Positions 17,126 through 27,128 of a stretch of 64,000 nt of DNA are shown here, one piece after another (position 1 is the first letter of the stretch; every line of letters begins with the position of its first letter). This DNA is from Caulobacter sp031457805. GTDB lineage: Bacteria > Pseudomonadota > Alphaproteobacteria > Caulobacterales > Caulobacteraceae. Location: NCBI RefSeq assembly GCF_031457805.1, contig NZ_JAVDXI010000005.1:1-64000 (forward strand), given 5' to 3'. The position numbers and the translations under genes are program-made. A model generated the notes under the pieces. It worked only from the letters and a program-made list of their open reading frames with translations, was not told the DNA's origin and made no database searches.

Positions 17126-19678
17126 TTAAATCGCGCTCAGCCCCGCTGCGGCTTCACGGGCGACGCCCCGCGCCAGGCAGCGGTCCATCGCCGACAGGAG
17201 ATTCCGCAGGTCAATCGGCTTGGCGACGTGCGCGTCGCAGCCGGCGTCGAGGCAGGTCTTGATCTGGGCCGACATCACGTCAGCGGTCAGGGCGATGACG
17301 GGCAAGCGACGGAAACGCGGGTCCATCCGCAGGCGACGTGTCGCCTCCAGCCCGTCCATGACCGGCATGTTGACGTCCATCAGCACGATGTCGACGGCCT
17401 CGCGCTCCAGCGCGCCCAGCGCTTGCTGGCCGTCCTCGGCCTCGACGAGATCGCACTCGAACGGCTCCAGGAACAGGCGGATGACCCGCCGGTTCACCGG
17501 ATGGTCGTCGACCACCAGCACGCGGCGCCCCTGCAGGGCGGCGAAGCCGACCTCCTCCTCGGCGCCATCCGCCTCGCGCGCCTGGGGGGCCAGCGCTTCG
17601 GCCTGGTCGACGACCATCTCGATGGTGAAGACCGAACCCACGCCCTCCTCGCTCTCGACCTTGATGTCGCCGCGCATCATCTCGACCAGACGCCGGGTGA
17701 TGTTCAGGCCAAGGCCCGTGCCGCCGAAGTTGCGCGTCGTCGAGGCGTCGGCCTGGGTGAAGGGGCGGAACAGCTTGGCGACCGTGGCCTCGTTCATGCC
17801 GATGCCGGTGTCGGCCACACGCAGGCGCACGCGCACGCGATCATCCGGCTCGGGATAGCAGGCCAGCGCGACCTCGACCTTGCCGTGCGTCGTGAACTTC
17901 AGCGCGTTGGAGACCAGATTGCTCAGGCATTGCCGTACGCGCACGCCGTCGAACATCAGCGGTCCGGGGGCCTCGCCCTCCAGCCTGAAGGTCAGGGCGA
18001 CGCCCTTCTCGCGCGCGGTGGGCTGATAGCCGCCGACCAGACGCCCAGCGGTCTGGACGATGTCACCGACCGTCGGCGCGATCTCCAGCTTGCCCGCTTC
18101 GATCTTGGACAGGTCGAGAATGTCGTTGAGCAGCACCAGCAGCGTGTCGCCGCTGTCGAGGATCAGATCGACCTGATCGCGCTGCTCGTCGGTCAGGTCA
18201 CCGGATCGCAGCGCCTGGGCCAGGCCCAGCATGCCGTTCAGCGGTGTGCGCAGTTCATGGCTCATCACCGCCAGGAAGGCCGACTTGGCGGTGCTGGCGG
18301 CTTCGGCCCGCTGCTGCGCGCCCTTGAGGCGTCCAGACGCCCGCCGCTGATGCACCGCCCACGCCGCCGCGCCGGCGACCAGCACGCCCAGCAAGAGCGC
18401 GATCACCACCGAGGCGCGCGCCAGGCTGCGGGAGAGGCGGACCTCTTCGGCCAGGCGGCGGCTCTCGTCGCGCTTGGCCCGCAGTTCGCTTTCCAGCGCA
18501 GCGGACATCTCGGCCACGCTGCGGGCGTGGACCTTGCTCGCGGCCCGGCTATCGGCCTTGCGCCAGGCGTCGAGCTTGCGGAAGGCTTCGGCGCTGCGCC
18601 CCTGGCCTTGATCGATATAGGCCTCGACCAGCGCCTCAAGCGGCAGGTCGCGCGTGGCCAGGTCTTCGGGAATGGTTCTCAGCTGATCCAGGTCGCGCTG
18701 CGCGGCCTGGGCCTGACCCAGTTGCGCGGCGGCGAGCGCACGCTGCGCCAGCATCCGCACCTGCAGACGACGGTCGGGCTTGGCCAGCATGTCCGCGGCC
18801 GGCGCCAGGCAGGCCATCACCTTGGCCGGCGCCTCGCGCAGGCCGGCGATCCTGGCGCAGAGATACCGATCCCAGGTCAGCAGCGCCGTATCGCCGTCGG
18901 CCAGCGTCAGCTTGTGATGAAGCGCCGCGAAACGCTCTGCGGCGCTCAGTTCGCCGAGGTCGGCCGCCGTAAAGGCGATGTCGTAGATCCGCTCGATCTT
19001 GCGGACATAGAAGGCGTCCCGCTCGTCGAGCGCGGCCGCCTGGGTCATGTGGTCGAGGGCGCCCTCCTTGTCGCCGATGTCCGACAGCGTGTAGCTGTGC
19101 ACCTGATGCAGCTCGGCCAGCAGCGGCTGGGCGATACGGCCCCGGCGCTCCAGATCAGTGGTCAGTTCGGCGGCCAGGCGCGCGGCCTCCGCCCAGCGGC
19201 CGATCTGACCCAGATGCCGAACGCGCTCTATGCCCGCCATGGACCGGATGTCAGGGCCGGACTGCTTGAGGAAGCGATCCCAGTCGGCGTCCTTGAAAGC
19301 CTGATAGCCACCGCTCTCGTGACGATAGGCCAGGGTCTCCAGGTCGACGAGAGTCGCAAGGCTCGCGTCCTTTTCGCGCGCGGCCACCTCACGCGCCTGC
19401 TTCGCCCAGGCGTCGAACGGCTGCTGAAGCTGGTTGCTCTTGTAGGCGTAGAGCACCCGCCAGAGGCCATACAGGCGGAGCTGGCCTCGCTCGCTCAGGG
19501 CCCTGCGACCGGCGCGCTCGATGTCCTCGTTGTCGCGGGACGGCGCGCGCATTTCGTGCGCGCCGATCTCCTGGCTCAATTGCTCGAGCCGCTGAGCCAG
19601 GGGCGCGTTGCTCTTGCCCCAGGCGCTGGTGGCGCCGAAGGTGGTCAAGACCGCGAGGAAGATCAGAAGGCGCCGCAA
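17126..19678 (-). CDS. Hybrid sensor histidine kinase/response regulator
   Basis: An 850-residue kinase. An N-terminal signal peptide or anchor (about 1-22) precedes a large periplasmic alpha-helical, TPR-like sensor (about 30-405), one membrane segment (about 415-440), a HisKA domain with phospho-acceptor His474 in MSHELRTPLNG, an ATPase domain (NLVSNALKF, DTGIGM, GGTGLGLN) and a C-terminal receiver with Asp768 in LMDVNMPVMDG. All catalytic motifs are intact. No cognate regulator is adjacent, so it probably feeds an unlinked phosphotransfer protein. The signal is unknown. Confidence 0.92.
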   Translation of the reverse strand: MRRLLIFLAVLTTFGATSAWGKSNAPLAQRLEQLSQEIGAHEMRAPSRDNEDIERAGRRALSERGQLRLYGLWRVLYAYKSNQLQQPFDAWAKQAREVAAREKDASLATLVDLETLAYRHESGGYQAFKDADWDRFLKQSGPDIRSMAGIERVRHLGQIGRWAEAARLAAELTTDLERRGRIAQPLLAELHQVHSYTLSDIGDKEGALDHMTQAAALDERDAFYVRKIERIYDIAFTAADLGELSAAERFAALHHKLTLADGDTALLTWDRYLCARIAGLREAPAKVMACLAPAADMLAKPDRRLQVRMLAQRALAAAQLGQAQAAQRDLDQLRTIPEDLATRDLPLEALVEAYIDQGQGRSAEAFRKLDAWRKADSRAASKVHARSVAEMSAALESELRAKRDESRRLAEEVRLSRSLARASVVIALLLGVLVAGAAAWAVHQRRASGRLKGAQQRAEAASTAKSAFLAVMSHELRTPLNGMLGLAQALRSGDLTDEQRDQVDLILDSGDTLLVLLNDILDLSKIEAGKLEIAPTVGDIVQTAGRLVGGYQPTAREKGVALTFRLEGEAPGPLMFDGVRVRQCLSNLVSNALKFTTHGKVEVALACYPEPDDRVRVRLRVADTGIGMNEATVAKLFRPFTQADASTTRNFGGTGLGLNITRRLVEMMRGDIKVESEEGVGSVFTIEMVVDQAEALAPQAREADGAEEEVGFAALQGRRVLVVDDHPVNRRVIRLFLEPFECDLVEAEDGQQALGALEREAVDIVLMDVNMPVMDGLEATRRLRMDPRFRRLPVIALTADVMSAQIKTCLDAGCDAHVAKPIDLRNLLSAMDRCLARGVAREAAAGLSAI

Positions 19679-19756
19679 GTCCGTTTCCTGGAATCCACAG
19701 CAAGCCTTCGCGGGTAGAAATGTAGGACGGGTTAAGGTTGACGTCCTGATTGCAGG

Positions 19757-20521
19757 CTAGATCGTCGCGCCGCCGTCGACCACCATGGCTTGTCCCGTCA
19801 TGAAGCTGCCGGCCTTCGAGGCCAGATAGACAGCCGCCCCGGCGATCTCGTCCGGCTCGCCGATCCGGCGCAGCGGCACGCCCGTGGTCGAGCGCTTCAG
19901 CGTCTCTGGATTGTCCCACAGCGCCTTGGCGAAATCGGTCTTGATCAAGCCCGGCGCGATGCAGTTGACGCGCACATTGTCGGGTCCGAACTCGTGCGCC
20001 AGGTTCCGCGCCAGCTGGAAGTCGGCCGCCTTGGAAATGTTGTAGGCGCCGATGATGGCGGTGCCGCGCAGGCCGCCGATCGAGCTGATGATAATGATCG
20101 AGCCGTCCTTGCGGGCCTGCATCTCGGGGGCGACCATCGAAATCAGCCAGTGATTGCTGATGATGTTGTTGTCCAGAATCTTCCGGAACTGGTCGTCGGC
20201 GATCCCGGCCAGGGGTCCGTAATAGGGATTGCTGGCGGCGTTGCAGACGCAGATGTCGATCTTGCTGAACGCCTTGCGGGTCTCATCGACGAGGGCCTGA
20301 AGCTCTTCCTTGGAGGCGATGTTGGCGGGGACGGCGATGGCGGTCCCCGCGCCGTGCTTGGCGTTCAGTTCCGCAGCCACCTCCTCGCAGGGTCCGGCCT
20401 TGCGCGAGGAGATCACCACCTTGGCCCCGTGCTCGGCCATCCGCTCGGCGATCGCCTTGCCGATCCCGCGCGAGGACCCGGTGATGATCGCCACCTTGCC
20501 GGAGAGGTCGAAGAGGTTCAT
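19757..20521 (-). CDS. Short-chain dehydrogenase/reductase
   Basis: A 254-residue NAD(P)-dependent oxidoreductase. It has the TGSSRGIG cofactor motif near residue 14, NAA at the base of the fold, and the catalytic Ser-Tyr-Lys set with YNISK. The C-terminal LASKAGSFMTGQAMVVDGG is standard for FabG-like members. I chose the ATG at 20521 by alignment to the family start; a GTG at 20539 and an ATG at 20530 are in frame. A perfect palindrome CAAACACTTGTTTG sits immediately upstream and recurs near ccr and mcd, so the gene may belong to the acyl-CoA regulon. Substrate unknown. Confidence 0.88.
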   Translation of the reverse strand: MNLFDLSGKVAIITGSSRGIGKAIAERMAEHGAKVVISSRKAGPCEEVAAELNAKHGAGTAIAVPANIASKEELQALVDETRKAFSKIDICVCNAASNPYYGPLAGIADDQFRKILDNNIISNHWLISMVAPEMQARKDGSIIIISSIGGLRGTAIIGAYNISKAADFQLARNLAHEFGPDNVRVNCIAPGLIKTDFAKALWDNPETLKRSTTGVPLRRIGEPDEIAGAAVYLASKAGSFMTGQAMVVDGGATI

Positions 20522-20532
20522 GTCGCGCATCC

Positions 20533-20546
20533 CAAACACTTGTTTG
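20533..20546. promoter_or_regulatory. Palindrome CAAACACTTGTTTG upstream of SDR gene
   Basis: A perfect inverted repeat of 6 bp with a 2-bp centre. Related sites are at 27906-27919 (ccr) and 32866-32879 (mcd). Size and symmetry suit a TetR-type or similar dimeric regulator. Confidence 0.45.
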
Positions 20547-20593
20547 AATTTTGAATACAGTGCGGCGGGTGAAGCGCAGGGTCAAGCGCGCGA

Positions 20594-20714
20594 AAATCCT
20601 CCCCCTCGCGTGCGAGGTGTCAGCGCGGAGCGACGAAGGAGGGGGAAGAGGCAGGCGCTCAAGCACTTCCCCCTCCGGTCCTTCGGACCGCCTCCCCCGC
20701 TGAGGGGAGGATTT
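20594..20714. repeat. Palindromic intergenic repeat, family A
   Basis: It starts AAATCCTCCCCCTC and ends GGGGAGGATTT, with an internal GAGGGGGAAG..CTTCCCCCTC pairing. Other family members are at 45455, 58233, 60153 and 62552. It occupies most of the gap between the SDR gene and the SRPBCC gene. Confidence 0.8.
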
Positions 20715-20789
20715 CTATTGCCCCCCTGTCGGCTCGCGCGCCATCGACGCGTCCTTGAGGCAAGATCACGCCAACACGGAGACACGCCC

Positions 20790-21275
20790 ATGCCGCTCGA
20801 CACCACCGCCGCCATCGACGATAGCCGCGACCTTGTGCTGGAACGCATCATCGACGTCCCCGCCGAGAAGCTCTATCGATGCTGGACGACCCCGGAGCTG
20901 CTCCCGGAATGGTTCTGTCCCAAGCCCTGGTTTGTCTCGGACGTGCGCCAGGATGTGCGCTCGGGCGGCAACAGCTACATGGAGATGAACGGCCCGAACG
21001 GCGAAGTCGTGCCCCAGCCGGGCGTCTATCTGGAGGTGGTTCCGAACCAGAAGCTCGTCTTCACCGACGCCTTCACCGAGACCTGGAAGCCGTCGGACAA
21101 GCCCTTCATGGTCGGGATCGTCACCTTCGAGGATCTCGGCGACGGCAAGACCCGCTACCGCGCCGTAGCCCGCCACTGGACCGCCGAGGACAAGACGGCC
21201 CACGAGCAGATGGGTTTCCACGAGGGCTGGGGCGTCGCCACCGACCAGCTGACGGCCCTGGCCAAGACGCTCTGA
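20790..21275 (+). CDS. SRPBCC/AHSA1-type protein
   Basis: A 161-residue protein of the Bet v 1-like fold, related to the activator of Hsp90 ATPase homologue group: VLERIIDVPAEKLYRCWTTPE near residue 18 and the late HEGWGVATDQLTALAK helix are characteristic. Such proteins bind hydrophobic ligands in a deep pocket; role unknown. The start at 20790 is chosen because upstream sequence in the same open frame is the repeat at 20594-20714. A DUF1801 gene follows after 13 bp, so the two probably form an operon; the pairing is common. Confidence 0.82.
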   Translation: MPLDTTAAIDDSRDLVLERIIDVPAEKLYRCWTTPELLPEWFCPKPWFVSDVRQDVRSGGNSYMEMNGPNGEVVPQPGVYLEVVPNQKLVFTDAFTETWKPSDKPFMVGIVTFEDLGDGKTRYRAVARHWTAEDKTAHEQMGFHEGWGVATDQLTALAKTL

Positions 21276-21288
21276 GCGATCATCCAGA

Positions 21289-21666
21289 GTGACAGTCAGC
21301 GATTTTCTGGCGCGCCTGGATCCGGAAACGCGCTCCACGGTCGAGCGGCTAAGGGCGATCGTCACCAGCGCCGCTCCCTTCCTCGCCGAGCGCATCAAGT
21401 GGAACGCGCCCAGCTTCGCGCTTGGCGACGACGATCTGATCACCCTGGGCTTGGAGCGACGCGGCGGCGTGCGCCTCGTCCTCCATCGCGGCGCCAAGCC
21501 GAAGGACACCGTCGATTTCCGCTTCGATGACCCCGGGGGTCTCGGACGATGGCCAGCGCCCGATCGGGGCGTCATGGTGTTCAAGGACTTGCAAGCGGTC
21601 GAAGCGACGGCGTCGTCTTTGCGTGACCTTTGCGCGCGCTGGGTCCAACACGTCTCGGAGACCTGA
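21289..21666 (+). CDS. DUF1801 domain protein
   Basis: A 125-residue protein with the YdhG-like pattern: LDPETRSTVERLRAIV, then IKWNAPSFALGDDDLITL, then a C-terminal helix. It starts with GTG 13 bp after the SRPBCC gene, with CCAGAG upstream. The family is small, cytosolic and of unknown biochemical function, often encoded with AHSA1-type proteins as here. Confidence 0.75.
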   Translation: MTVSDFLARLDPETRSTVERLRAIVTSAAPFLAERIKWNAPSFALGDDDLITLGLERRGGVRLVLHRGAKPKDTVDFRFDDPGGLGRWPAPDRGVMVFKDLQAVEATASSLRDLCARWVQHVSET

Positions 21667-21706
21667 GGCGCGCAGAACACCCTTGGCGCGGGCGGCGAAA
21701 AGGGCC

Positions 21707-23098
21707 ATGTGCGCCGGCATGAGTTCCGCCCCCGCCCCTGCGCGCCTGGTCGACAAGGCCCTCGTGCCCCGCTTCGCCTTGCTGTGCCTGGGCATCTGGC
21801 TGAACGCCGCCGACACCCTGGTGACGGCGACGATCATGCCCAGCGTGGCCAAGGAGATCGGCGGCTATCAGTACTTCGGCTGGTCGGTCGCCGCCTATCT
21901 GACGGGCTCGATCGTGGCGGGCACCTGCTCGGGCAAGCTGTCGATCGCGGTTGGCCTGCGCGCCGCCACGGCGATCAGCGGCCTCGTCTATGCGATCGGC
22001 TGCGCCATGAGCGCCCTGGCGCCGGAGTTCGTCACCTTCATCGTCGGACGCCTGGTCCAGGGCCTGGGCGCCGGCGCCGTGGTGGCCCTCTGCTATGTCG
22101 CCATAACAGCCCTGTTCCCCCAGAGCCTGTGGCCGCGCGTCTATGGCGCGATCGCCGGCGTCTGGGGCGCGGCCACGTTGCTGGGCCCGGCGCTGGGCGG
22201 CCTGTTCGCCGCCGCCGGCTTCTGGCGCGGGGTGTTCTGGATGTTTGTCGTGCAGGCGGTGATCTTCGTCGGTGCGGTGATGGTCATGTTGCCGGGCGGC
22301 AAGCGCGAAGACGGCGGCGGCCGCATCCCCAGCCTGCAACTGGCCTTGCTGGTGATCGGCGTCAGCCTGATCGGCGGCGCCGGGGTCGTCACCTCGCCAC
22401 GCTGGGCGGTGATCCTGGCCATCGGCGGCGTGATGGGCATGGCCGCCATGCTGGCCGCCAACACCCGCACCCAGGACCGCCTACTGCCCAAGTCCGCCGC
22501 CGACCTGCGCACCGCCACGGGGCTTGGCCTCCTGACCATCTTCGCCTGCGAGGCGGCGGTGATCGGCTTCACCGTCTATGGCCCGGCCTTCATCCAGGCC
22601 CGCCACGACGCCTCGCCGCTGCTGGCGGGCTATGTCACCGGCGCGATCGCCGCCGGCTGGACCGCCTGCGCCCTGATCTTCGGTCATGTGCCCGCCCACA
22701 AGGACGGCCGCTTCGTGCGCCTGGGCGCCGGCGTCATCGCCCTGGGCGCGGCGCTCAGCGCCTGGGCCGTGCCGCGCGGGAACCTGGTCGAGACCTCGCT
22801 CGCCTTCGTCGTGCTGGGCGCGGGCTTTGGCCTCTGTCACGCCTTCATCGCCCGCCGCACCATCGCCGGCGCGCCGAGCGAAGAACAGGCCATGGCCTCT
22901 GGCGCGGTGCCGACCTCGCAACTGATCGGCGGCGCGGTCGGCTCGGCGGGCGCAGGGGCGATGGCCAATGTGCTGGGCTTTGGCCACCACGGCATTGACG
23001 CAGCGCTGGCGACCAGCCACGGCGTGCTGCTGTTCGGCGCCTTCCTGCCCCTGGCCCTGGTCGGCTTCGCGGCGGCGTGGCGGCTGGGGCGGGATTAG
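21707..23098 (+). CDS. MFS transporter (drug/proton antiporter type)
   Basis: A major facilitator protein of about 463 residues with roughly 14 predicted membrane segments. DTLVTATIMPSVAKEIGG in segment 1 is the DHA2-type motif seen in multidrug exporters. GRLVQGLGAGAVVALCYVAI corresponds to the segment 4 motif. The start is the ATG at 21707 after AAAAGGG; the ATG at 21719 gives nearly the same protein. Substrate cannot be told. It follows the DUF1801 gene in the same direction after 40 bp and may be co-transcribed. Confidence 0.85.
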   Translation: MCAGMSSAPAPARLVDKALVPRFALLCLGIWLNAADTLVTATIMPSVAKEIGGYQYFGWSVAAYLTGSIVAGTCSGKLSIAVGLRAATAISGLVYAIGCAMSALAPEFVTFIVGRLVQGLGAGAVVALCYVAITALFPQSLWPRVYGAIAGVWGAATLLGPALGGLFAAAGFWRGVFWMFVVQAVIFVGAVMVMLPGGKREDGGGRIPSLQLALLVIGVSLIGGAGVVTSPRWAVILAIGGVMGMAAMLAANTRTQDRLLPKSAADLRTATGLGLLTIFACEAAVIGFTVYGPAFIQARHDASPLLAGYVTGAIAAGWTACALIFGHVPAHKDGRFVRLGAGVIALGAALSAWAVPRGNLVETSLAFVVLGAGFGLCHAFIARRTIAGAPSEEQAMASGAVPTSQLIGGAVGSAGAGAMANVLGFGHHGIDAALATSHGVLLFGAFLPLALVGFAAAWRLGRD

Positions 23099-23135
23099 GA
23101 GTTTCGAACCTCCGCCAGCATCGGCGAGATTGAGC

Positions 23136-23897
23136 TCAGCCGTAGGTCCCGACCTTGCTGATGTCGGGCAGGTCCGTGGCCCCCCGGATCGGCAGGACGA
23201 CGTCGTTAGAGGTCCAGGGCGCGATCAGCAGGTCGGGCTGAACCGCGCGCAGGGCGGCCAGAGCCTCGTTCGGAAACAGTCCCGTCGGCGCGAGCGGCGC
23301 GGTCATCAACGCGCTACGCCCCGCCGTCTGCGCGGCGGCGTCGGTGAGCACCAGGCGAAGCTCGCGCCGCCCGCTCGGCTGGACGACGAAGGCGATCTCG
23401 TCCCAGCCATACGCTCGCCGCCACGGCGCGGCGAACACGCCCGCCTCATCGATCCGGAGTTCGACCCGGGCGCGCCAGATTTGCAGGATATTGCGGATCG
23501 TCAGCGCGCCCAGGAGCAGCGTGACCGCCGCCAGGCCGACCAACCGCGGCAGGTCCGCCATTTTCCAGAGGACCCACCCCGTCTGGCCCGCCCAGATGAG
23601 GAACACGATCATGCACGGGAACGGCAGCAACAACCGGAGGCGCGCGGCGCGGGTCGTCCTCCATTCGCCGCGCGCGGGGGCGTTGAGGCGACCGAGCACC
23701 CGCTCAAACCGGTCTTGCGAGAGAAGCCAACCGACCCCGATCATGACGATGATCGCCCAGCCGAAACTTGGTCCGTCATCGCCGTTGACCGGCTGACTTG
23801 CCCAACGGCAGAACAGCAACAGCCCAAGCACAGCGGCATAGAAGGCGAAGGTGCGGGCCTTCGCCAGCCTCTCACGCGAGAACAGAGGGCGGCTCAT
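23136..23897 (-). CDS. Hypothetical membrane protein with PH-like C-terminal part
   Basis: A 253-residue protein with about four membrane segments (near 18-32, 45-60, 90-108 and 118-138) and a soluble C-terminal half containing ELRIDEAGVFAAPWRRAYGWDEIAFVV. This pattern, in which a residue converts surface properties next to a 'W-x-E-I' strand, resembles bacterial PH-like domains. The protein encoded at 27129-27824 has a similar plan (membrane segments, then FHDRRATRGGIPWRELEPIDI). I recognise no named family. It is convergent with the MFS gene. Confidence 0.7.
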   Translation of the reverse strand: MSRPLFSRERLAKARTFAFYAAVLGLLLFCRWASQPVNGDDGPSFGWAIIVMIGVGWLLSQDRFERVLGRLNAPARGEWRTTRAARLRLLLPFPCMIVFLIWAGQTGWVLWKMADLPRLVGLAAVTLLLGALTIRNILQIWRARVELRIDEAGVFAAPWRRAYGWDEIAFVVQPSGRRELRLVLTDAAAQTAGRSALMTAPLAPTGLFPNEALAALRAVQPDLLIAPWTSNDVVLPIRGATDLPDISKVGTYG

Positions 23898-23928
23898 AGT
23901 TTCAATCTAGGCGCGCATCGCGCCGATG

Positions 23929-25917
23929 TCACGCCTCCGCCAGCGCGGTCGCCTCCACCAGCTTCACCACGTCGCCCATGATCTCGGTGATCTTGAAGTC
24001 CTTGGGCGTGTAGATCCGCGCCACGCCCATCTGTTTCAGGATCAGAGCGTCCTCGGGCGGGATGATGCCGCCGGCCACCACGGGGATGTCGCCCAGCCCC
24101 TCGGCGCGCATCACGCGGATGACCTCCTGCACGAGGTCGAGGTGCGAGCCCGACAGGATCGACAGACCCACCACGTGGGCGCGACTTTCCTTGGCGCGGC
24201 GGACGATCTCCTCCGGCGTCGAGCGGATGCCGTCATAAACGACCTCCATGCCGCAGGCGCGGGCGCGGGTGGCGATCTGCTCTGCGCCGTTGGAGTGACC
24301 GTCCAGGCCGGGCTTGCCGACCAGATAGGTGAGCGTGCGGCCCAGCATCTGCGAGACCCGTTCGACCTCGCGCTTCACCGCCTCGACGTCCTCGGCTTCG
24401 CCCGTCGAGACCACGACAGCGACGCCGGTCGGGCCGCGATACTCGCCGAACACCTCACGCAGGGCCCCGGACCACTCGCCGGTGGTGACGCCGGCCTTGG
24501 CGGCCGCGATCGAGGGCTCCATGACGTTGCGGCCCTCTCGGGCGGCGGCTTTCAGGTCGGCCAGAGCGGCCTCGACCGCCGCGGCGTCGCGGGCCTCGCG
24601 CCAGGTCTTGATGCGCGCCACGACCTCGGCCTCCAGACGCGGATCGACGGTCTCGATCGCGCCCTCTCCAGCCGACAGCGGCGAGGCCTCGGTCTCGGTC
24701 CAGCGGTTGACGCCGACCACGGTCATGTCGCCGGTCTCGACCGCGCGCACCCGCTTGGCGTTGGAGGCGACGAGCTCGGACTTCATGTAGTCGATGGCGC
24801 TCGCAGCCCCGCCCATCTCGTCGATCAGCGCCAGTTGCTCCAGCGCGCCCTTCGACAGTTCGGCGACCTTGGCCTCGACGACGTGGGAGCCGTCGAACAG
24901 ATCCTCGTATTCCAGCAGGTCGGTCTCGTAGGCGAGAACCTGCTGCAGGCGCAGCGACCACTGCTGGTCGAACGGTCGCGGCAGCCCCAGAGCCTCGTTC
25001 CAGGCCGGCAGCTGCAGGGCCCGGCAGCGGGCGTCCTTGCTGAGCGTGACGGCCAGGGCCTCGATGAGAATGCGGTAGACGTTGTTCTCGGGCTGCTGCT
25101 CGGTCAGCCCCAGAGAGTTGACCTGCACGCCATAGCGGAACCGGCGGGCCTTCTTGTCCTGCACGCCGTAGCGCTCCAGCAGGATCTGGTCCCACAGCTT
25201 GGTGAACGACCGCATCTTGCACAGCTCTGTCACGAACCGGACGCCCGCGTTGACGAAGAAGCTGATCCGCGAGGCGACGATCTCGAAGTCCTCGTCGGGG
25301 ACCTGGCCGCCGGCCTTGACCGTGTCGAGCACGCTGATGGCGGTGGCCAGCGCAAACGCCAGCTCCTGCTCGGGCGTCGCCCCGGCTTCCTGCAGGTGGT
25401 AGCTGCAGACGTTCATCGGGTTCCACTTGGGAACCTCGCGATAGCACCAGGCGATCATGTCGCCGATCAGCCGCAGGCTCGGGCCCGGCGGGAAGATGTA
25501 GGTGCCGCGCGAGAGATACTCCTTGATGAGGTCGTTCTGGGTGGTGCCCTGCAGCAGCTTGCGATCGGCGCCCTGTTCGTCGGCCAGCGCCACGTACATG
25601 GCCAGGAGCCACGCCGCCGGGGCGTTGATGGTCATGGAGGTGTTCATCTTCTCCAGCGGGATCTCGCTGAAGAGCTGGCGCATGTCGCCCAGATGGCTGA
25701 TCGGCACCCCGACCTTGCCGACCTCGCCGCGCGCCAGGATGTGATCGGGATCATAACCGGTCTGGGTGGGCAGGTCGAAGGCCACCGACAGGCCCGTCTG
25801 TCCCTTGGCGAGGTTGGCCCGATAGAGCGCGTTCGACTTCTCCGCCGTCGAGTGGCCGGCATAGGTGCGGAAGATCCACGGCGGATCGGGCGCGTGCTGA
25901 TACGGCTTGGCGGACAT
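23929..25917 (-). CDS. ecm: Ethylmalonyl-CoA mutase
   Basis: A 662-residue coenzyme B12-dependent mutase that converts (2R)-ethylmalonyl-CoA to (2S)-methylsuccinyl-CoA in the ethylmalonyl-CoA pathway. The N-terminal catalytic barrel starts WIFRTYAGHST and contains GLSVAFDLPTQTGYD. The C-terminal B12 domain has the base-off motif with Asp539 and His541 in GLDGHSNG. Single-chain length and the N-terminal sequence match Ecm rather than methylmalonyl-CoA mutase, from memory. The ATG at 25917 follows GGGAG. With ccr and mcd nearby the assignment is strong. Confidence 0.9.
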   Translation of the reverse strand: MSAKPYQHAPDPPWIFRTYAGHSTAEKSNALYRANLAKGQTGLSVAFDLPTQTGYDPDHILARGEVGKVGVPISHLGDMRQLFSEIPLEKMNTSMTINAPAAWLLAMYVALADEQGADRKLLQGTTQNDLIKEYLSRGTYIFPPGPSLRLIGDMIAWCYREVPKWNPMNVCSYHLQEAGATPEQELAFALATAISVLDTVKAGGQVPDEDFEIVASRISFFVNAGVRFVTELCKMRSFTKLWDQILLERYGVQDKKARRFRYGVQVNSLGLTEQQPENNVYRILIEALAVTLSKDARCRALQLPAWNEALGLPRPFDQQWSLRLQQVLAYETDLLEYEDLFDGSHVVEAKVAELSKGALEQLALIDEMGGAASAIDYMKSELVASNAKRVRAVETGDMTVVGVNRWTETEASPLSAGEGAIETVDPRLEAEVVARIKTWREARDAAAVEAALADLKAAAREGRNVMEPSIAAAKAGVTTGEWSGALREVFGEYRGPTGVAVVVSTGEAEDVEAVKREVERVSQMLGRTLTYLVGKPGLDGHSNGAEQIATRARACGMEVVYDGIRSTPEEIVRRAKESRAHVVGLSILSGSHLDLVQEVIRVMRAEGLGDIPVVAGGIIPPEDALILKQMGVARIYTPKDFKITEIMGDVVKLVEATALAEA

Positions 25918-25970
25918 GACGGGCTCCCGGCGTTTTTTGGTTCTTGTTATCGCCGATCATGAGCCGGGTT

Positions 25971-25990
25971 TTGCTGCGGCGCAATATGGA
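25971..25990 (-). promoter_or_regulatory. TTGCGCCGCA box upstream of ecm
   Basis: On the gene strand ATTGCGCCGCAGCAAAAC lies about 55-70 bp before the start. The core TTGCGCCGCA followed by CAAA recurs upstream of ccr at 27874-27887. It also forms an inverted repeat TTGC-N6-GCAA. Confidence 0.4.
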
Positions 25991-26014
25991 TTTCGCGGAT
26001 GCGAACCGAACGCC

Positions 26015-26371
26015 CTAGCGCTTCAGCCAGACCTCAACCCACCAGTCCTCGTGCGCGTCTTCGAGGGCCGAGGTCGTCCAGGCGAGGATATCGGGGTGGG
26101 TCACCCAGAAGCCGAGGGGCGGCGCATGGCCGGTGTTCTCGAAACGCAAGTCGGCGTCACGATCTTGGGGGACGTTGGCGTTCGGCATCGTCCACTGATC
26201 GTCCGGAGGCACGGCCACACCATCCTGGAAGTGCAGCGCCGTCTCGATCAGCCCCGCCTTCGCGGGCGTCGTCACGACCTTATTCGTCGCGGGATGGCGC
26301 TGGAGGAACGCGACACCTTGCGCGTCGGTGAGAACGATAGGCTTGAACGACGAAGGCGAAGGCGTGGTCAT
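26015..26371 (-). CDS. Hypothetical protein, 118 residues
   Basis: A soluble 118-residue protein without signal or membrane segments: an Arg/Pro-rich middle, FENTGHAPPLGFWVTHPDILAWT near residues 78-100 and a Trp-rich end (DWWVEVWLKR). The reading frame has normal codon use and a normal start, and lies between ecm and a crotonase-like gene in the same direction. The late WVTHPDILAW segment could be conserved in a small family, but I do not recognise it. Confidence 0.65.
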   Translation of the reverse strand: MTTPSPSSFKPIVLTDAQGVAFLQRHPATNKVVTTPAKAGLIETALHFQDGVAVPPDDQWTMPNANVPQDRDADLRFENTGHAPPLGFWVTHPDILAWTTSALEDAHEDWWVEVWLKR

Positions 26372-26391
26372 GGCGGGAAGCTAGGCGCCGA

Positions 26392-27123
<732 letters not shown>

Positions 27124-27128
27124 GAGAC

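Noticed and set aside
16517..19717. A 1066-codon open frame on the plus strand
   Set aside because: It runs antisense to the histidine kinase; low-complexity Gln/His/Arg-rich translation is typical of GC-rich antisense frames.
23926..25962. A 678-codon open frame on the plus strand
   Set aside because: Antisense shadow of ecm.
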